Source: JBAZAX01 sp964568625 (GTDB taxonomy: Bacteria; Babelota; Babeliae; Babelales; RVW-14). Taken from it: a stretch of DNA of 38,302 nt. The notes beneath the pieces were generated by a model. The model ran no database searches, was not told where the DNA came from, and worked only from the letters and a program-made list of their open reading frames with translations. The translations under genes and the position numbers were made by a program. Shown here piece after piece: positions 17,099-26,538 of this stretch (position 1 is its first letter; every line of letters begins with the position of its first letter). Location of the stretch: the NCBI GenBank assembly GCA_964568625.1, contig CAZMQG010000015.1, positions 1 through 38,302 of the forward strand, given 5' to 3'.

Positions 17099-18466
17099 TT
17101 ACTTTTCCCACTTACGGCTCTTAACTCTGTATAAAAAAATCAGACCCATAACAGCGGTATTAAAATAAAACGAACCATAAACAAGTGTAAACTTTATTAC
17201 CTGACTTTTTATTGGAAGCCAACTAAAAAATGCAGAGATCGGAACGAAGAAAAAAGCACATGATATAAAACGTCCCCACATAACTGCTTTTACATCACCG
17301 GCACCACGTAACGCACCGGCAAGTATTAGTTGAATAAAATCAAAAATAACTAACATACTAATTAATGGTAAAATTGCAGCAGCCATGTCCGTAAATTTAT
17401 TTTTCGGATCAAAAATACTTACAAAAAAACCTGCATTAAACGACAAAATTGCAAGAGCAACTATTTCCAATATCCCTGTAAAAATAAGAATCTTTTTTAT
17501 GTTGGCAGTTGCTCCATCTGCATCCCTTGCACCTAATCTGTTACTTACAAGAAATGTTATAATTTGAGCGCCTGCAACAGCAGGTAATATAGCAAAACGT
17601 TCAAGATCTTTAACTACAGAAAAAGTAACTATTGCATATTTTCCCATTGATGCAATCATCTTTGAAAGCCATACATATGAAAGGGCTAAAGTTCCCTTGT
17701 CAATCATAATTGGCCAACTAAGTTTTAGGATATGAAAAACTCTCTTCATATCAAAAAATAAAAATCTAAGATTTACGAAATACTTTTTATATTCCGGCGT
17801 ATAAAATATATACCCAAGTGAAATAGCTATAACCACAAAATACTGAATTACAGTAGCAATTGCAGGCCCCTGTAACCCATATGCCGCAAATCCCATATTT
17901 CCATGTACTAATATAAAATCAAAAAACGTATAAATAATAACTCCAACCAAACTTAGTAACATGGGAACTCTAGTATTTTTAACGGCACGCATAAATCCAA
18001 TCAAAGCCATTGCTATAAAAGTCAAAAGAGCTCCAAATGATTTAAGTTTTAAGAATGGAATTCCTGCTATCATCATTTTCTGCGGAACCCCAAGCCAACT
18101 GAATAAAAAACCTGCACCAATAAAAATTAAAATAAATTGAAACACTCCTATAATCAAACTCGCAAAAATTGTAGGGAAAATATATCGACCACACTCTTCA
18201 TAATCCTGACTTCCATTATAACGTCCAATAACAGCCATTGCTGCAACCGGAATAGCTTCAGAAAGCTTTACCAAAAAATGTATAAAATTAACCGCCATTC
18301 CAAGCGCACCATAAGTCGTGGTTGAATTAAGCCCGGAAACAAGGTAAGCATCAATCATTGGAGGAAGCGAAATTAAAATGGCAGAAGAAATAAGTTCCGG
18401 AAGCCAGTAAGAAAATATTTCCCTGAATGAATCACCTTTTTTTAAATTATTTATGAAAGTTCTCAT
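17099..18466 (-). CDS. MATE-family multidrug/metabolite efflux transporter
   Basis: This 455-residue protein has about twelve hydrophobic helices in two halves. It begins with a MatE-like first helix (LPELISSAILISLPPMIDAYLVSGL). In the first half, PVAAMAVIGRYNGSQDYEE is typical, and in the second half GAQIITFLVSNRLGARD is the paired motif. MATE proteins export cationic compounds or metabolites using Na+ or H+ gradients. Substrate cannot be read from sequence. It is the first gene of the MATE-gatC-gatA-dus-mreC cluster and has AAGGG before its start. Confidence 0.9.
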   Translation of the reverse strand: MRTFINNLKKGDSFREIFSYWLPELISSAILISLPPMIDAYLVSGLNSTTTYGALGMAVNFIHFLVKLSEAIPVAAMAVIGRYNGSQDYEECGRYIFPTIFASLIIGVFQFILIFIGAGFLFSWLGVPQKMMIAGIPFLKLKSFGALLTFIAMALIGFMRAVKNTRVPMLLSLVGVIIYTFFDFILVHGNMGFAAYGLQGPAIATVIQYFVVIAISLGYIFYTPEYKKYFVNLRFLFFDMKRVFHILKLSWPIMIDKGTLALSYVWLSKMIASMGKYAIVTFSVVKDLERFAILPAVAGAQIITFLVSNRLGARDADGATANIKKILIFTGILEIVALAILSFNAGFFVSIFDPKNKFTDMAAAILPLISMLVIFDFIQLILAGALRGAGDVKAVMWGRFISCAFFFVPISAFFSWLPIKSQVIKFTLVYGSFYFNTAVMGLIFLYRVKSRKWEK

Positions 18467-18594
18467 GCACAGCCCTTTGGGTTAATTTAAAAACCGCCGA
18501 CACCCACCTTATAGAATATATAACAATCAAAACACACGATTTAGCGCATAAACGCATGCTAAGATTCTAATCCATTTAATTTTCATGTAAAGAA

Positions 18595-18641
18595 TAAAAA
18601 TTAAAACGGGTGATTTGTCTTCCCCAAAACACCCGTTTTAA
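18595..18641 (-). terminator. Rho-independent terminator after the first alkaline phosphatase gene
   Basis: Inverted repeats TTAAAACGGGTG and CACCCGTTTTAA (18601-18612 with 18630-18641) enclose a 17-base loop, and the minus strand continues into a T-rich stretch (AATTTTTATTC). It lies 27 bases past the stop of the phosphatase gene. It separates this cluster from the MATE cluster. Confidence 0.75.
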
Positions 18642-18667
18642 TAAATTTATTACAAATTGCCTATATA

Positions 18668-20308
18668 TTAGAATATTTTATTAAGAACCTCATTTGACGC
18701 CGCAGAAGGACTTGATACTTTTAAAACTTTTGCCAACGTTGATGCAACCTGCGTCATATAAACCTTTTTCCTAATTTTTTTCCCAGTAGTCACCCCTTCC
18801 TGATAAAAAATTAAAGGCACATGAGTATCATAATCATATGGAGATCTGTGGGTCGTCCCTTTTTGATGTTTGATTATTTCACAATAAGGCTGGGGCATAA
18901 AAATTAAATCACCGCTTCTTTTTGCATTAAACTGATTTTTATAAAGCTGCTCAAAATAATTTTTAGGAAATTTTGCCTTTTCCATCTCCTGATTGGTCCA
19001 ACATGTTTTAATTGCAGGCTGCTTTAATAAATGATTTTTAAGCAACTCAAAAATCTGATCAATTTTCTCTTTATCCAAACTCTTCTTTATGTTGTTATCA
19101 AGATAAAATTGATTAGCTTTAAAAGATTGAACTATTTTTTTAATACCAAATTTATCTTCGACGATTTTATTCATCTCTTCTGTTAATTCTGTAGAATTTA
19201 GTCTTTTTGCAGATGCAAAACCCTTTCTTTGCAAAATTTCAGGAATAGGCGCTACACCATGGTCACCAGTCAAAACAAAAAGAACATTTTCGGCTCCAAC
19301 ACGATCTTGTACGTATTGCATGAAAAAACCAAGTTGCCTGTCCAGATGATAAATCATATCGATTACTTCAAGGCTATATGGACCATAAATATGCCCAATC
19401 CTATCAAGACTTGAAAGTGAAACCCACAATAGAAACTTATCATCATCATTCATTTTTTTTAAATTAAAATCCAAGCAAGTTTTTGCCAAATTTAACAAAA
19501 GTCCATTAGATTCAGGAGTTTTTTGATAAATTCTATCATACTGGGGCCCTTCTATTTTTATAATCTCCCCTGCAAGGTGGTCGGCTTGCTTGGTGAACTC
19601 ATAATCTTTAACATTATAAAACTGATAAGGCACACTTCCACTTGGAAAATGCAATCTCCAATCAACTTCTCCTACCTTGTTAATGTCATGCGTTTTATTA
19701 AACTTTGCAAGCCAACTCGGCATTGTCTTGAAATACGCCTTACTTGATGTAAAACTTTTCAAATTTTTATCAAACCAAATACATTTACCTAACTTCCCAC
19801 CCATACCAATAGCTGCACGTGCTTTATATGAAATTGAATAAACATAATTTTTGGCATATGGTCGAGACCCTAAAATAACTTGGTCAGATAGATTATCCAC
19901 CATTAATTGTTTTGCTGAATAACCATATTCCCCACTTCCTTTTTTTGTAAGAACAGCAGATTCCGGACGATTATCCTTTGTAAACACAACATTTTGCCCA
20001 TCCTCAATCCAGTTGTTTAAGATAACTCCATGATCTTTAGGAAGAGCCCCAGTACTAATAGTAGTATGCCCTGTTGCTGTAGTGGGAATGCCATGAGGAT
20101 GAAAAGCATTTTCAAATGACACACCCTCTTTTAATAATGTTCTAAAGCCATCAGTAAAATATGGCGACAATCTTTTGATATGATGATAAGCAAACTGGTC
20201 AACAACAATGACACAGACAAAATGTGGCGATTTATTCGCATAAAGACAACAAGGTACCGATAAAATCGAACTTATTAAAAATGAAAAGCCCACTATTCTC
20301 TTCTTCAT
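18668..20308 (-). CDS. PafA-like exported alkaline phosphatase/phosphodiesterase (copy 1)
   Basis: This 546-residue protein belongs to the alkaline phosphatase superfamily (type I phosphodiesterase/nucleotide pyrophosphatase, PafA-like). A signal peptide covers residues 1-24. Metal ligand Asp37 is in VVDQFAYHHI, and Thr77 in GIPTTATGHTTISTG lies at the PafA nucleophile position. GDHGVAPIPEI and YDYDTHVPLIF supply the remaining metal ligands. Such enzymes release phosphate from organic monoesters in the periplasm. The ATG at 20308 with GGGGAG is preferred over a TTG 12 bases upstream. A paralogue lies 0.8 kb away, with a superoxide dismutase gene between them. Confidence 0.9.
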   Translation of the reverse strand: MKKRIVGFSFLISSILSVPCCLYANKSPHFVCVIVVDQFAYHHIKRLSPYFTDGFRTLLKEGVSFENAFHPHGIPTTATGHTTISTGALPKDHGVILNNWIEDGQNVVFTKDNRPESAVLTKKGSGEYGYSAKQLMVDNLSDQVILGSRPYAKNYVYSISYKARAAIGMGGKLGKCIWFDKNLKSFTSSKAYFKTMPSWLAKFNKTHDINKVGEVDWRLHFPSGSVPYQFYNVKDYEFTKQADHLAGEIIKIEGPQYDRIYQKTPESNGLLLNLAKTCLDFNLKKMNDDDKFLLWVSLSSLDRIGHIYGPYSLEVIDMIYHLDRQLGFFMQYVQDRVGAENVLFVLTGDHGVAPIPEILQRKGFASAKRLNSTELTEEMNKIVEDKFGIKKIVQSFKANQFYLDNNIKKSLDKEKIDQIFELLKNHLLKQPAIKTCWTNQEMEKAKFPKNYFEQLYKNQFNAKRSGDLIFMPQPYCEIIKHQKGTTHRSPYDYDTHVPLIFYQEGVTTGKKIRKKVYMTQVASTLAKVLKVSSPSAASNEVLNKIF

Positions 20309-20332
20309 TGCTCTCCCCAATATTATGTAACA

Positions 20333-21097
20333 TCATTCTATATTATTATATATTTTCTCAACCTCTTTCCAATCAATCAAATTCCACCAAGCATCAACAA
20401 AATCAGCTCGTTTATTTTGATATTTCAAGTAATATGCATGTTCCCAAACATCAAGAATAAGAATTGGTTTAAGACTTTGGTTAAATGGAGTTTCGTGATT
20501 ATATGTGGCAAATATTTTAAGTTCACCAGATTTATCAACGCAAAGCCAAACCCAGCCACTTCCAACAATGCTCAATGCTTTTTCTAAAAAATCTTTTTTA
20601 AAATTTTCAAATGAACCAAATGCACTATTTATTTTTTCAAGAATAATACCGAAAGGACTATTCCCCTCAGGCGTTGAACTCTTTTTGCATAAAGTTGCCC
20701 AAAATAACGTGTGATTAAAATGCCCACCTCCATGGGATTTTACCACCTCTCTTAGTTTTTCCGGCAAAGCATCCAAATTTGCAATCAAATCCTCAAGTAA
20801 ATAAAGTTGCCATTCCGGATAATTTTCCAAAATTCCATTTAATTTATCAACATAACCCTGATGGTGCTTTGTATAATGTATATTTACAGTCTGAGCATCT
20901 ATGAACGGTTCAAAATCATTAAAAGCAAACTTAAGTTGAGGAAGAGAGTATGGATACGTCAACTCAGGGAAAACATGCTTTGATAGTCTCTTAAATTTTG
21001 CATTTTTTTCGGGCGATGGAATCGTAAATAAAAAAATAAAACCCACAGCAATAACTAACCAAAATAATTTGTCCGAAAAATTAGAAAAAATTTTCAT
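20333..21097 (-). CDS. sod: Fe/Mn-type superoxide dismutase with N-terminal membrane/export segment
   Basis: This 254-residue enzyme is longer than typical SODs because of a hydrophobic N-terminus (about residues 10-26) that should export or anchor it. The metal ligands are His74, His129, Asp216 and His220, within IHYTKHHQGYV, GGHFNHTLFW and LDVWEHAYYL. At the second-sphere position where Mn-SODs have Gln, this protein has His201 (TYNHETPF), reminiscent of cambialistic archaeal-type enzymes. Its role would be to remove superoxide outside the cytoplasm, possibly that made by a host. A clear GGGGAG precedes the start. It lies 24 bases upstream of phosphatase copy 1. Confidence 0.93.
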   Translation of the reverse strand: MKIFSNFSDKLFWLVIAVGFIFLFTIPSPEKNAKFKRLSKHVFPELTYPYSLPQLKFAFNDFEPFIDAQTVNIHYTKHHQGYVDKLNGILENYPEWQLYLLEDLIANLDALPEKLREVVKSHGGGHFNHTLFWATLCKKSSTPEGNSPFGIILEKINSAFGSFENFKKDFLEKALSIVGSGWVWLCVDKSGELKIFATYNHETPFNQSLKPILILDVWEHAYYLKYQNKRADFVDAWWNLIDWKEVEKIYNNIE

Positions 21098-21124
21098 TCA
21101 AAATACTCCCCAAAAATTTAACAC

Positions 21125-22810
21125 CTAAAAATTTAAGCCTGGCAACAAATCATATGTCGAAGCACTTGGTTGCCCAACAAGCAATATACGTGCAAGCGTT
21201 ACAGGCAACTGGGGAATCCAAACTTTTTTATTAATTTTTTTCTTCTCAAATCTGCCACTTTGGTAAACAATTAACGGAACATGCGTATCATAATCATACG
21301 GAGTCATATGCGAAGTTCCCGTTGGATATTTTGTTATCTGGCAATAAGGCTCTGGCTGACATATAATATCGCCAGAACGACTCGCATAAAGTTGATTTTT
21401 ATAAAAACTTTCAAGTTGATCTGGCTGAAAAGTTGCCCCTTCAAGTTCTTCAAACGTCCAAACATTTTTAATTCCAGGAATTGACCTCAAATAGTCTTTA
21501 ATTGTTTTTAAAATTTCATGCTTTACGCTTACAGAAAGCTTATCGAATACATCACGCTTAATTACAAAAGACGTTGGTTCAAAGTAAACCTCAAAATCAG
21601 GAAGATCAAATTTTTCTCTAATCATTTCATTGATATGTGCAACTAATGGCGTTGCTGCAATTCGTTTTGCCTGGTAAAATCCCTGTTTTTGTGCTATCTC
21701 AGGAATTGGACAAATTCCATGATCCGCAGTTAACACAAGTAAATATTTTTTTTCGCCTATCTTCTCCTTCAAATACGTAAAAAAATCCTTAAGTTGTTTA
21801 TCAATATGATATATTAAATCAATAGCCTCAAGTGAATCCGGACCATAAAAATGGCAAAGCAAATCAAGATTACTTAATGAAACCCATAAAATCATCTTAT
21901 TATTGGATTTTAAATCAAGATTATAATCAATACATTTTTTGGCAAAATCAAGTAGATACTTACTCGATTGTGGAGTCTTTTCAAACATACAGTATTTATG
22001 CGAATTTATCTTATTTATTACTTTATCAGAATTTGCGCCGATTAATGAACCTTTGATACCGGCATAATCGTAATTTTTAATAAATGCAAAATCATACTCA
22101 TCAGCATCTTCCGGATACATCAACTCCCAAACCGTATGTTTCAATTTCTCTGCTTGCCCAAGTTTATTAAAATCAATAACCCACTTTGGTAGTTCTTCAA
22201 AATATGCGGTGCTGGATGTAAATTCACCACTTTGTTGATCAAGCCAAAAAGGCTTACCCAATTTACCAGCCATTGAAACAGCGGGATAAGATTTTAACGA
22301 AAGCGCATAAACTTTATGAATACAGTTAGGGCTTGATTTAAACATAAATTGATCTGATAAGCCATCAACCTTTGTCTTTCTTGAAGAATAACCACGACCG
22401 GGTTCTCTTGATGTCAAAGATGAAAATTCAGGATCATTTACATATTCAATTATTTCTCCATTTGGCCCCAACCAATCATTTGCAACAGCCCCATGATCCT
22501 TTGGACATGTCCCAATACTCAACCCATGGTGTCCGGGCGTTGTTTCGGGAACCCCATGAGGATGATATGCCTTGTAATAAACAACACCATTTTCAAATAA
22601 ATCTTTAAGCCCATATTTAAAATATTTTTGTAACTTAGGAATGTAGTGAAACGCAAACTGATCAATAACTATTACAACTGTAAGATTTGGAGTATTTTTG
22701 GATAAAGCTTTTCTGCCCAAATCTTTCGCCTGAATACATGTACTTAAAATACTTAAAAATGCAAATTGAATAAATAAAAACAAAGATATATTTTTCCTCA
22801 TAATTTTCAC
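21125..22810 (-). CDS. PafA-like exported alkaline phosphatase/phosphodiesterase (copy 2)
   Basis: This 561-residue protein is a clear paralogue of the gene at 18668-20308. Shared features are the signal peptide (to about residue 28), VVIVIDQFAFHYIPKL with Asp50, HPHGVPETTPGHHGLSIG with Thr90 at the nucleophile position, CPKDHGAVANDW, LTADHGICPIPEIAQ, and YDYDTHVPLIVYQ. Length and order are the same throughout. I kept the GTG start at 22810 because AGGAG sits at ideal distance; an ATG nine bases inside is an alternative. It is the first gene of the phosphatase-SOD-phosphatase cluster. Confidence 0.9.
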   Translation of the reverse strand: MKIMRKNISLFLFIQFAFLSILSTCIQAKDLGRKALSKNTPNLTVVIVIDQFAFHYIPKLQKYFKYGLKDLFENGVVYYKAYHPHGVPETTPGHHGLSIGTCPKDHGAVANDWLGPNGEIIEYVNDPEFSSLTSREPGRGYSSRKTKVDGLSDQFMFKSSPNCIHKVYALSLKSYPAVSMAGKLGKPFWLDQQSGEFTSSTAYFEELPKWVIDFNKLGQAEKLKHTVWELMYPEDADEYDFAFIKNYDYAGIKGSLIGANSDKVINKINSHKYCMFEKTPQSSKYLLDFAKKCIDYNLDLKSNNKMILWVSLSNLDLLCHFYGPDSLEAIDLIYHIDKQLKDFFTYLKEKIGEKKYLLVLTADHGICPIPEIAQKQGFYQAKRIAATPLVAHINEMIREKFDLPDFEVYFEPTSFVIKRDVFDKLSVSVKHEILKTIKDYLRSIPGIKNVWTFEELEGATFQPDQLESFYKNQLYASRSGDIICQPEPYCQITKYPTGTSHMTPYDYDTHVPLIVYQSGRFEKKKINKKVWIPQLPVTLARILLVGQPSASTYDLLPGLNF

Positions 22811-22957
22811 CGTTCTCTCCTTTTGCTTTTGTAAGAATTTAATTATTAGGTTAAGATCTATGTAAGAGATTTATAACCTAGAGTTTTATTAAATGGCAAT
22901 ATTTTTAAATTTTATAAGATGAAAAGTATAAGTAGAAAGTATAAGGCAGAAAGATTG

Positions 22958-23989
22958 ATGTTTAAAAAAATCATACTCTCACTCACATTACTGTTTTTAC
23001 AATTTACGAAAAGCACTGCGGTTGAACTCACAATAACAAACGATATTTCCAATATTTTAAATTCAAAAAAAATATGTATCCGAATATCTCTTAATCCACA
23101 AGATCAGGGTATTTATAGTAATTCTCTAAATTTTTCAGTAGACCATCCTGATATAACGGTAACATCATGGGAATGCACTCAAAATCCCACAATGCAATAC
23201 ATAACTAGATTTAAACGTGTCAAAAAACTTTACACGCAACCTCTAACCTGCGAGATTGCACTAAATTTTGAATCAGACAATAAAAAAACTACGCTTCAAA
23301 ATTTAATTGAATCAAATTTATATGTCTCATGCATTGTTCTTAACAAAAATGGAAACTCTCAACCGATAAACTTGACAAAAGCTTTAGATGACGGTTTTAG
23401 CCTTATCAACACAGAAACATACAACAATTCATTCGATAACAACTTAAATTACGATAATATAAAGACTTTTACAAAAAACTATTTCGATAACCAAACCATA
23501 AACAACAAAAATCAAAGCTATAAAAACGAACCAGACAAAAAACTTATTCCACGACAAAAGCTATTGCCTGAAACCGCAAATATCATCATCGATAATTTGA
23601 AAACTATTTGGACTACGCTTATCGAAAAATTAAAAAACATTTTCACTTCAATAAATTATATTTTTCTTTGTTTAATAACTATTTTCATTTTAATAATATC
23701 TTTGTTTTTTAAAAAATCGAGACCACAGAATATTTGGTTAATTGAAATTCGAAGATTTCTGATTATGAGTTGGATCTTAAGTTCTTACTCTTTTCTAAAT
23801 ATTTTTATATCTCAGTATATATTTTTTACTATATTTGCAGTATTAATAGCCCCAATTTCAATGTATTACATTTTTACAGCACGAACTGAATCAACATTAG
23901 ATAAACTCAAATCTTTCATAGGATTTGCACTTGCAATTTCTATGCTGCCGCTCCTAATCAAGGCGTATATCTCATTTATGTTTCACTAG
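22958..23989 (+). CDS. exported membrane protein with DsbD-alpha-like N-terminal domain
   Basis: This 343-residue protein has a signal peptide (MFKKIILSLTLLFLQFTKST), a beta-rich periplasmic domain (about residues 20-145), a polar Asn-rich linker, and three or four hydrophobic helices at the C-terminus. The periplasmic part (NSLNFSVDHPDITVTSWEC, FKRVKKLYTQPLTCEIAL, NLYVSCIVLNKNG) resembles the N-terminal alpha domain of DsbD-type disulfide reductases. The membrane part is too short for full DsbD, however, and no thioredoxin domain follows. The frame also opens at an ATG at 22919, but that would place 13 charged residues before the signal peptide. The function is uncertain. Confidence 0.65.
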   Translation: MFKKIILSLTLLFLQFTKSTAVELTITNDISNILNSKKICIRISLNPQDQGIYSNSLNFSVDHPDITVTSWECTQNPTMQYITRFKRVKKLYTQPLTCEIALNFESDNKKTTLQNLIESNLYVSCIVLNKNGNSQPINLTKALDDGFSLINTETYNNSFDNNLNYDNIKTFTKNYFDNQTINNKNQSYKNEPDKKLIPRQKLLPETANIIIDNLKTIWTTLIEKLKNIFTSINYIFLCLITIFILIISLFFKKSRPQNIWLIEIRRFLIMSWILSSYSFLNIFISQYIFFTIFAVLIAPISMYYIFTARTESTLDKLKSFIGFALAISMLPLLIKAYISFMFH

Positions 23990-24127
23990 TCGAAAAAACT
24001 TAAACTCTGAATTTATTTTAAATTTGTGCAATTATTGGGATGTTTTGACCTGAATTTAACAGCTTATTTTTAATTTGATATTATAAATTATATTAAATTT
24101 GTAATTTTTAATATTTGGAGGTTTTTA

Positions 24128-25246
24128 ATGGTTTCAATCAAATCAATGAACCTATTTAAAAAATATGTAGTTTTTGCAGTTTTTTTGTCAATCCCTGTGT
24201 TTTTACAAGGATATTTTCATAATATTCAAGAATGGAGTAACGGAAGACAAACGCTTTTTTTATTTTCGGACATTCATTTAGATACAACGAAACCATATCA
24301 GGAACGCATTGAGCTCATCAATGCTGCAAAAAGTCTAAATGCTTTTGTTATAGTTGAAGATAGAATAACCCCACAGATTGCTATCTATTTAGATACAAAT
24401 GTATGGATGATGGATATATCAGATAACGACGCCGAATTCGAACGAGCCGAACAGGCATCTCCCCTAAGACCATTTCTGGTGGCAATTTTAAGAGATGTTT
24501 GTATAAAAATTTCTGATCATATCATCAAAATCAATCCTAATTTTGACCCTAACAAAGATTACAGCAATTTGCTGCCAAAAGAATATTTAACTGTTGCGAA
24601 TAAGCATATTTCGTCACTTCCCTGCTTAACTCAATTTTGCCACCAACAAAGGATCCCTACTAAGAATGTTGAGTTTAGGTTTCGTGAAATTCTCAATGAT
24701 GTTTTAGAAATGCATAAGAAGGCAATTGATGAATTAAGAAGTTATCATGACTGCCAAGCCCTCAATATATTTTATGATAAAATATTAAACAGCACATTCA
24801 ACTTAAATTTTACAAGAGTACTAAGCACATTTATTGCCGAAAATCCATTTTTAGAATACAGGAATTTTTCGAGAAACTGCTCTTTGTATAATACGAAATT
24901 TGACCAGCTTTACATAGAAGCTTGCCAAGTTGAAGGTAAATGTAAACCTCTAAAATTACCATCACTTAAAGAAAGAAAAGATTATATTATTGGTGTTTAT
25001 GACCAATACCTAATTGACGCAAGAATTTTGCATGAAATATATAGCAACAAACAATATCCAACAATATTTGTTTGTGCTGGAGGGGCTCACATCGACGAAA
25101 TTAGTAAGGTTTTACCAGAACTTGGCTTTAAACCTATCGATCCACTAAATATTGGCACATCTGGAGAGACCGAAGAAAAATCACATTTCCCTTGCGTAAT
25201 CAGCATAAAAAATTATCTTCTGGCTTTTTATAACATTTTAATTTAA
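24128..25246 (+). CDS. exported protein, possibly of the TraB/ChaN/EreA-like superfamily
   Basis: This 372-residue protein starts with a signal peptide (to about residue 28) and has a strong GGAGG before its ATG. I do not recognise a named family. Near the N-terminus it has TLFLFSDIHLD (His50) followed by VIVEDR (Glu77). Near the C-terminus IFVCAGGAHIDEISKVLPEL (His321) is followed by GFKPI. Paired G/S-x-x-H motifs with an early acidic residue at the two ends are the hallmark of the TraB/TIKI/ChaN/EreA superfamily, so this may be a divergent exported member. The middle is helical and holds several cysteines (Cys167, Cys171). A terminator hairpin follows. Confidence 0.7.
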   Translation: MVSIKSMNLFKKYVVFAVFLSIPVFLQGYFHNIQEWSNGRQTLFLFSDIHLDTTKPYQERIELINAAKSLNAFVIVEDRITPQIAIYLDTNVWMMDISDNDAEFERAEQASPLRPFLVAILRDVCIKISDHIIKINPNFDPNKDYSNLLPKEYLTVANKHISSLPCLTQFCHQQRIPTKNVEFRFREILNDVLEMHKKAIDELRSYHDCQALNIFYDKILNSTFNLNFTRVLSTFIAENPFLEYRNFSRNCSLYNTKFDQLYIEACQVEGKCKPLKLPSLKERKDYIIGVYDQYLIDARILHEIYSNKQYPTIFVCAGGAHIDEISKVLPELGFKPIDPLNIGTSGETEEKSHFPCVISIKNYLLAFYNILI

Positions 25247-25267
25247 TTACACTTGTTGCAATTTTAG

Positions 25268-25300
25268 CAAAGAGGCGTGTCATTTCGACACGCCTCTTTG
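25268..25300. terminator. hairpin terminator between convergent genes
   Basis: A perfect 14-base stem (25268-25281 with 25287-25300, core AGAGGCGTGTC) with a 5-base loop lies between the end of the TraB-like gene (plus) and hpf (minus). The T-tracts on either side are short, so it may end transcription from both directions weakly. No other feature explains it. Confidence 0.75.
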
Positions 25301-25355
25301 AATTTCGATAAAAATTACTTTTCCCAATTCTAAAATCTAGAATTTTAATAATTGT

Positions 25356-25709
25356 TCAAGAATTAAATTTTTTCTTATCCGTATCAGGTCTTCTGGCCCT
25401 ATCTCTACGCAACTCTCTTTCTTTTTTAATCAAAGCAACCATTTTATCTATTGTATTATCGATAGCAATATACATATCTGTACCAGAATCATGTGCATGC
25501 AAATCAAAGCGTGGTGTTTTAAGATGAAAGTCCGCTTCATGATGAGGGTGTTGCTTATTAGATTTAAGCCAAAACTCTGCAAATAACGGTGTTAAATTTT
25601 CTTCGTTCTTCAAAAGCTCCGAAACCTTCTCTAGCTTTTGTAACGTGTGACTTTCCATTGGTTCAGAATGGTCCATGTTATGGAAAGATATTTTGACATT
25701 TCTCAGCAC
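25356..25709 (-). CDS. hpf: Ribosome hibernation-promoting factor (HPF/RaiA, short form)
   Basis: This 117-residue protein matches the short HPF/YfiA family. It begins VKISFHNMDHSE, has a helix with LQKLEKVSELLK, the central strand ADFHLKTPRFDLHAHDSGTDMYIAIDNTIDKM, and the C-terminal basic helix LIKKERELRRDRARR. These proteins bind in the 30S decoding channel and inactivate ribosomes in starvation. The start is GTG with AGGAG seven bases upstream. It lies 55 bases after lptB; hpf downstream of lptB is a familiar bacterial arrangement. Confidence 0.93.
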   Translation of the reverse strand: MLRNVKISFHNMDHSEPMESHTLQKLEKVSELLKNEENLTPLFAEFWLKSNKQHPHHEADFHLKTPRFDLHAHDSGTDMYIAIDNTIDKMVALIKKERELRRDRARRPDTDKKKFNS

Positions 25710-25764
25710 GATCTTCTCCTAGATAACTGAGATGATACTTACTACTTCTTACAAAACTCATTTT

Positions 25765-26538
25765 TCATAAATATTTTTGAGAAATTTCACTATAAAATTG
25801 ATTTCCAAGATAATACTCTTTTGTAAAATTATTTTCAATAATCTCCCTAATTCCTCCTGAGGTTATATTTTGTCCACTAATAATCACATAAACCAACTGC
25901 GCTATCGAAAGCAACTGTTCAACATTGTGATCAGATATCACAATGGCAATACCTAATTTCGCAGTATCAGTAAAAATTTTTTTTAATTCATAAATCGACT
26001 TTGGATCTACTCCTGCAAACGGCTCATCCAGCATAATAACTTTAGGATGCATAAGCAAAGAACGAACAACTTCTAGCTTGCGTTTCTGTCCACCAGATAA
26101 TGTTCCTGCCTTTTGCTTAAGCGTTTTAGTTAAATCCGTAATTTCAAGCCAGGCGTCTCTCTCATGCAAAAAATCTTTTTTCGTTTTGGCTTTCCAATAC
26201 GATTGATATTCAAAAATCATCGTCAGATTATCCTGAACGCTGAGTTGTTGGAATAATGATGTTTGTTGAGGCAAATAAACCAATCCCTCTTCTATTCGTT
26301 TATGAACAGGCCAATTTTGAATTTCTTTACCTGCTAACAAAATTTGATTATTACCATTTTGCGTAGCATTTTTAGTTTGATGCAAACCAATCACAGTTTT
26401 CAATAAAGTTGTTTTACCGGCACCATTCGGCCCGAGAAAAGCAACCACCTGCCCTGCATCCACTGAAAAAGAAATTCCTTTTAAGATTTCTCTTTTACCA
26501 AGAGTTTGACTCAAATTTTTGACCTCTAAAAAAGCCAT
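25765..26538 (-). CDS. lptB: LptB lipopolysaccharide-export ABC transporter ATPase
   Basis: This 257-residue ATPase has Walker A GPNGAGKTT (36-44), signature LSGGQ (147-151), Walker B VIMLDEPFAGVDP (167-179) and the switch His204 in ISDHNV. The overall pattern, including EGLVYLPQQ in the Q-loop region and neighbourhood with hpf, fits LptB, which powers extraction of lipopolysaccharide from the inner membrane. LivF-type amino-acid transporter ATPases are the main alternative. The protein has a small insert of Asn/Gln (NATQNGNNQ). Its start shares one base with the der stop (TAATG) and has GAGGGG before it. Confidence 0.9.
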   Translation of the reverse strand: MAFLEVKNLSQTLGKREILKGISFSVDAGQVVAFLGPNGAGKTTLLKTVIGLHQTKNATQNGNNQILLAGKEIQNWPVHKRIEEGLVYLPQQTSLFQQLSVQDNLTMIFEYQSYWKAKTKKDFLHERDAWLEITDLTKTLKQKAGTLSGGQKRKLEVVRSLLMHPKVIMLDEPFAGVDPKSIYELKKIFTDTAKLGIAIVISDHNVEQLLSIAQLVYVIISGQNITSGGIREIIENNFTKEYYLGNQFYSEISQKYL

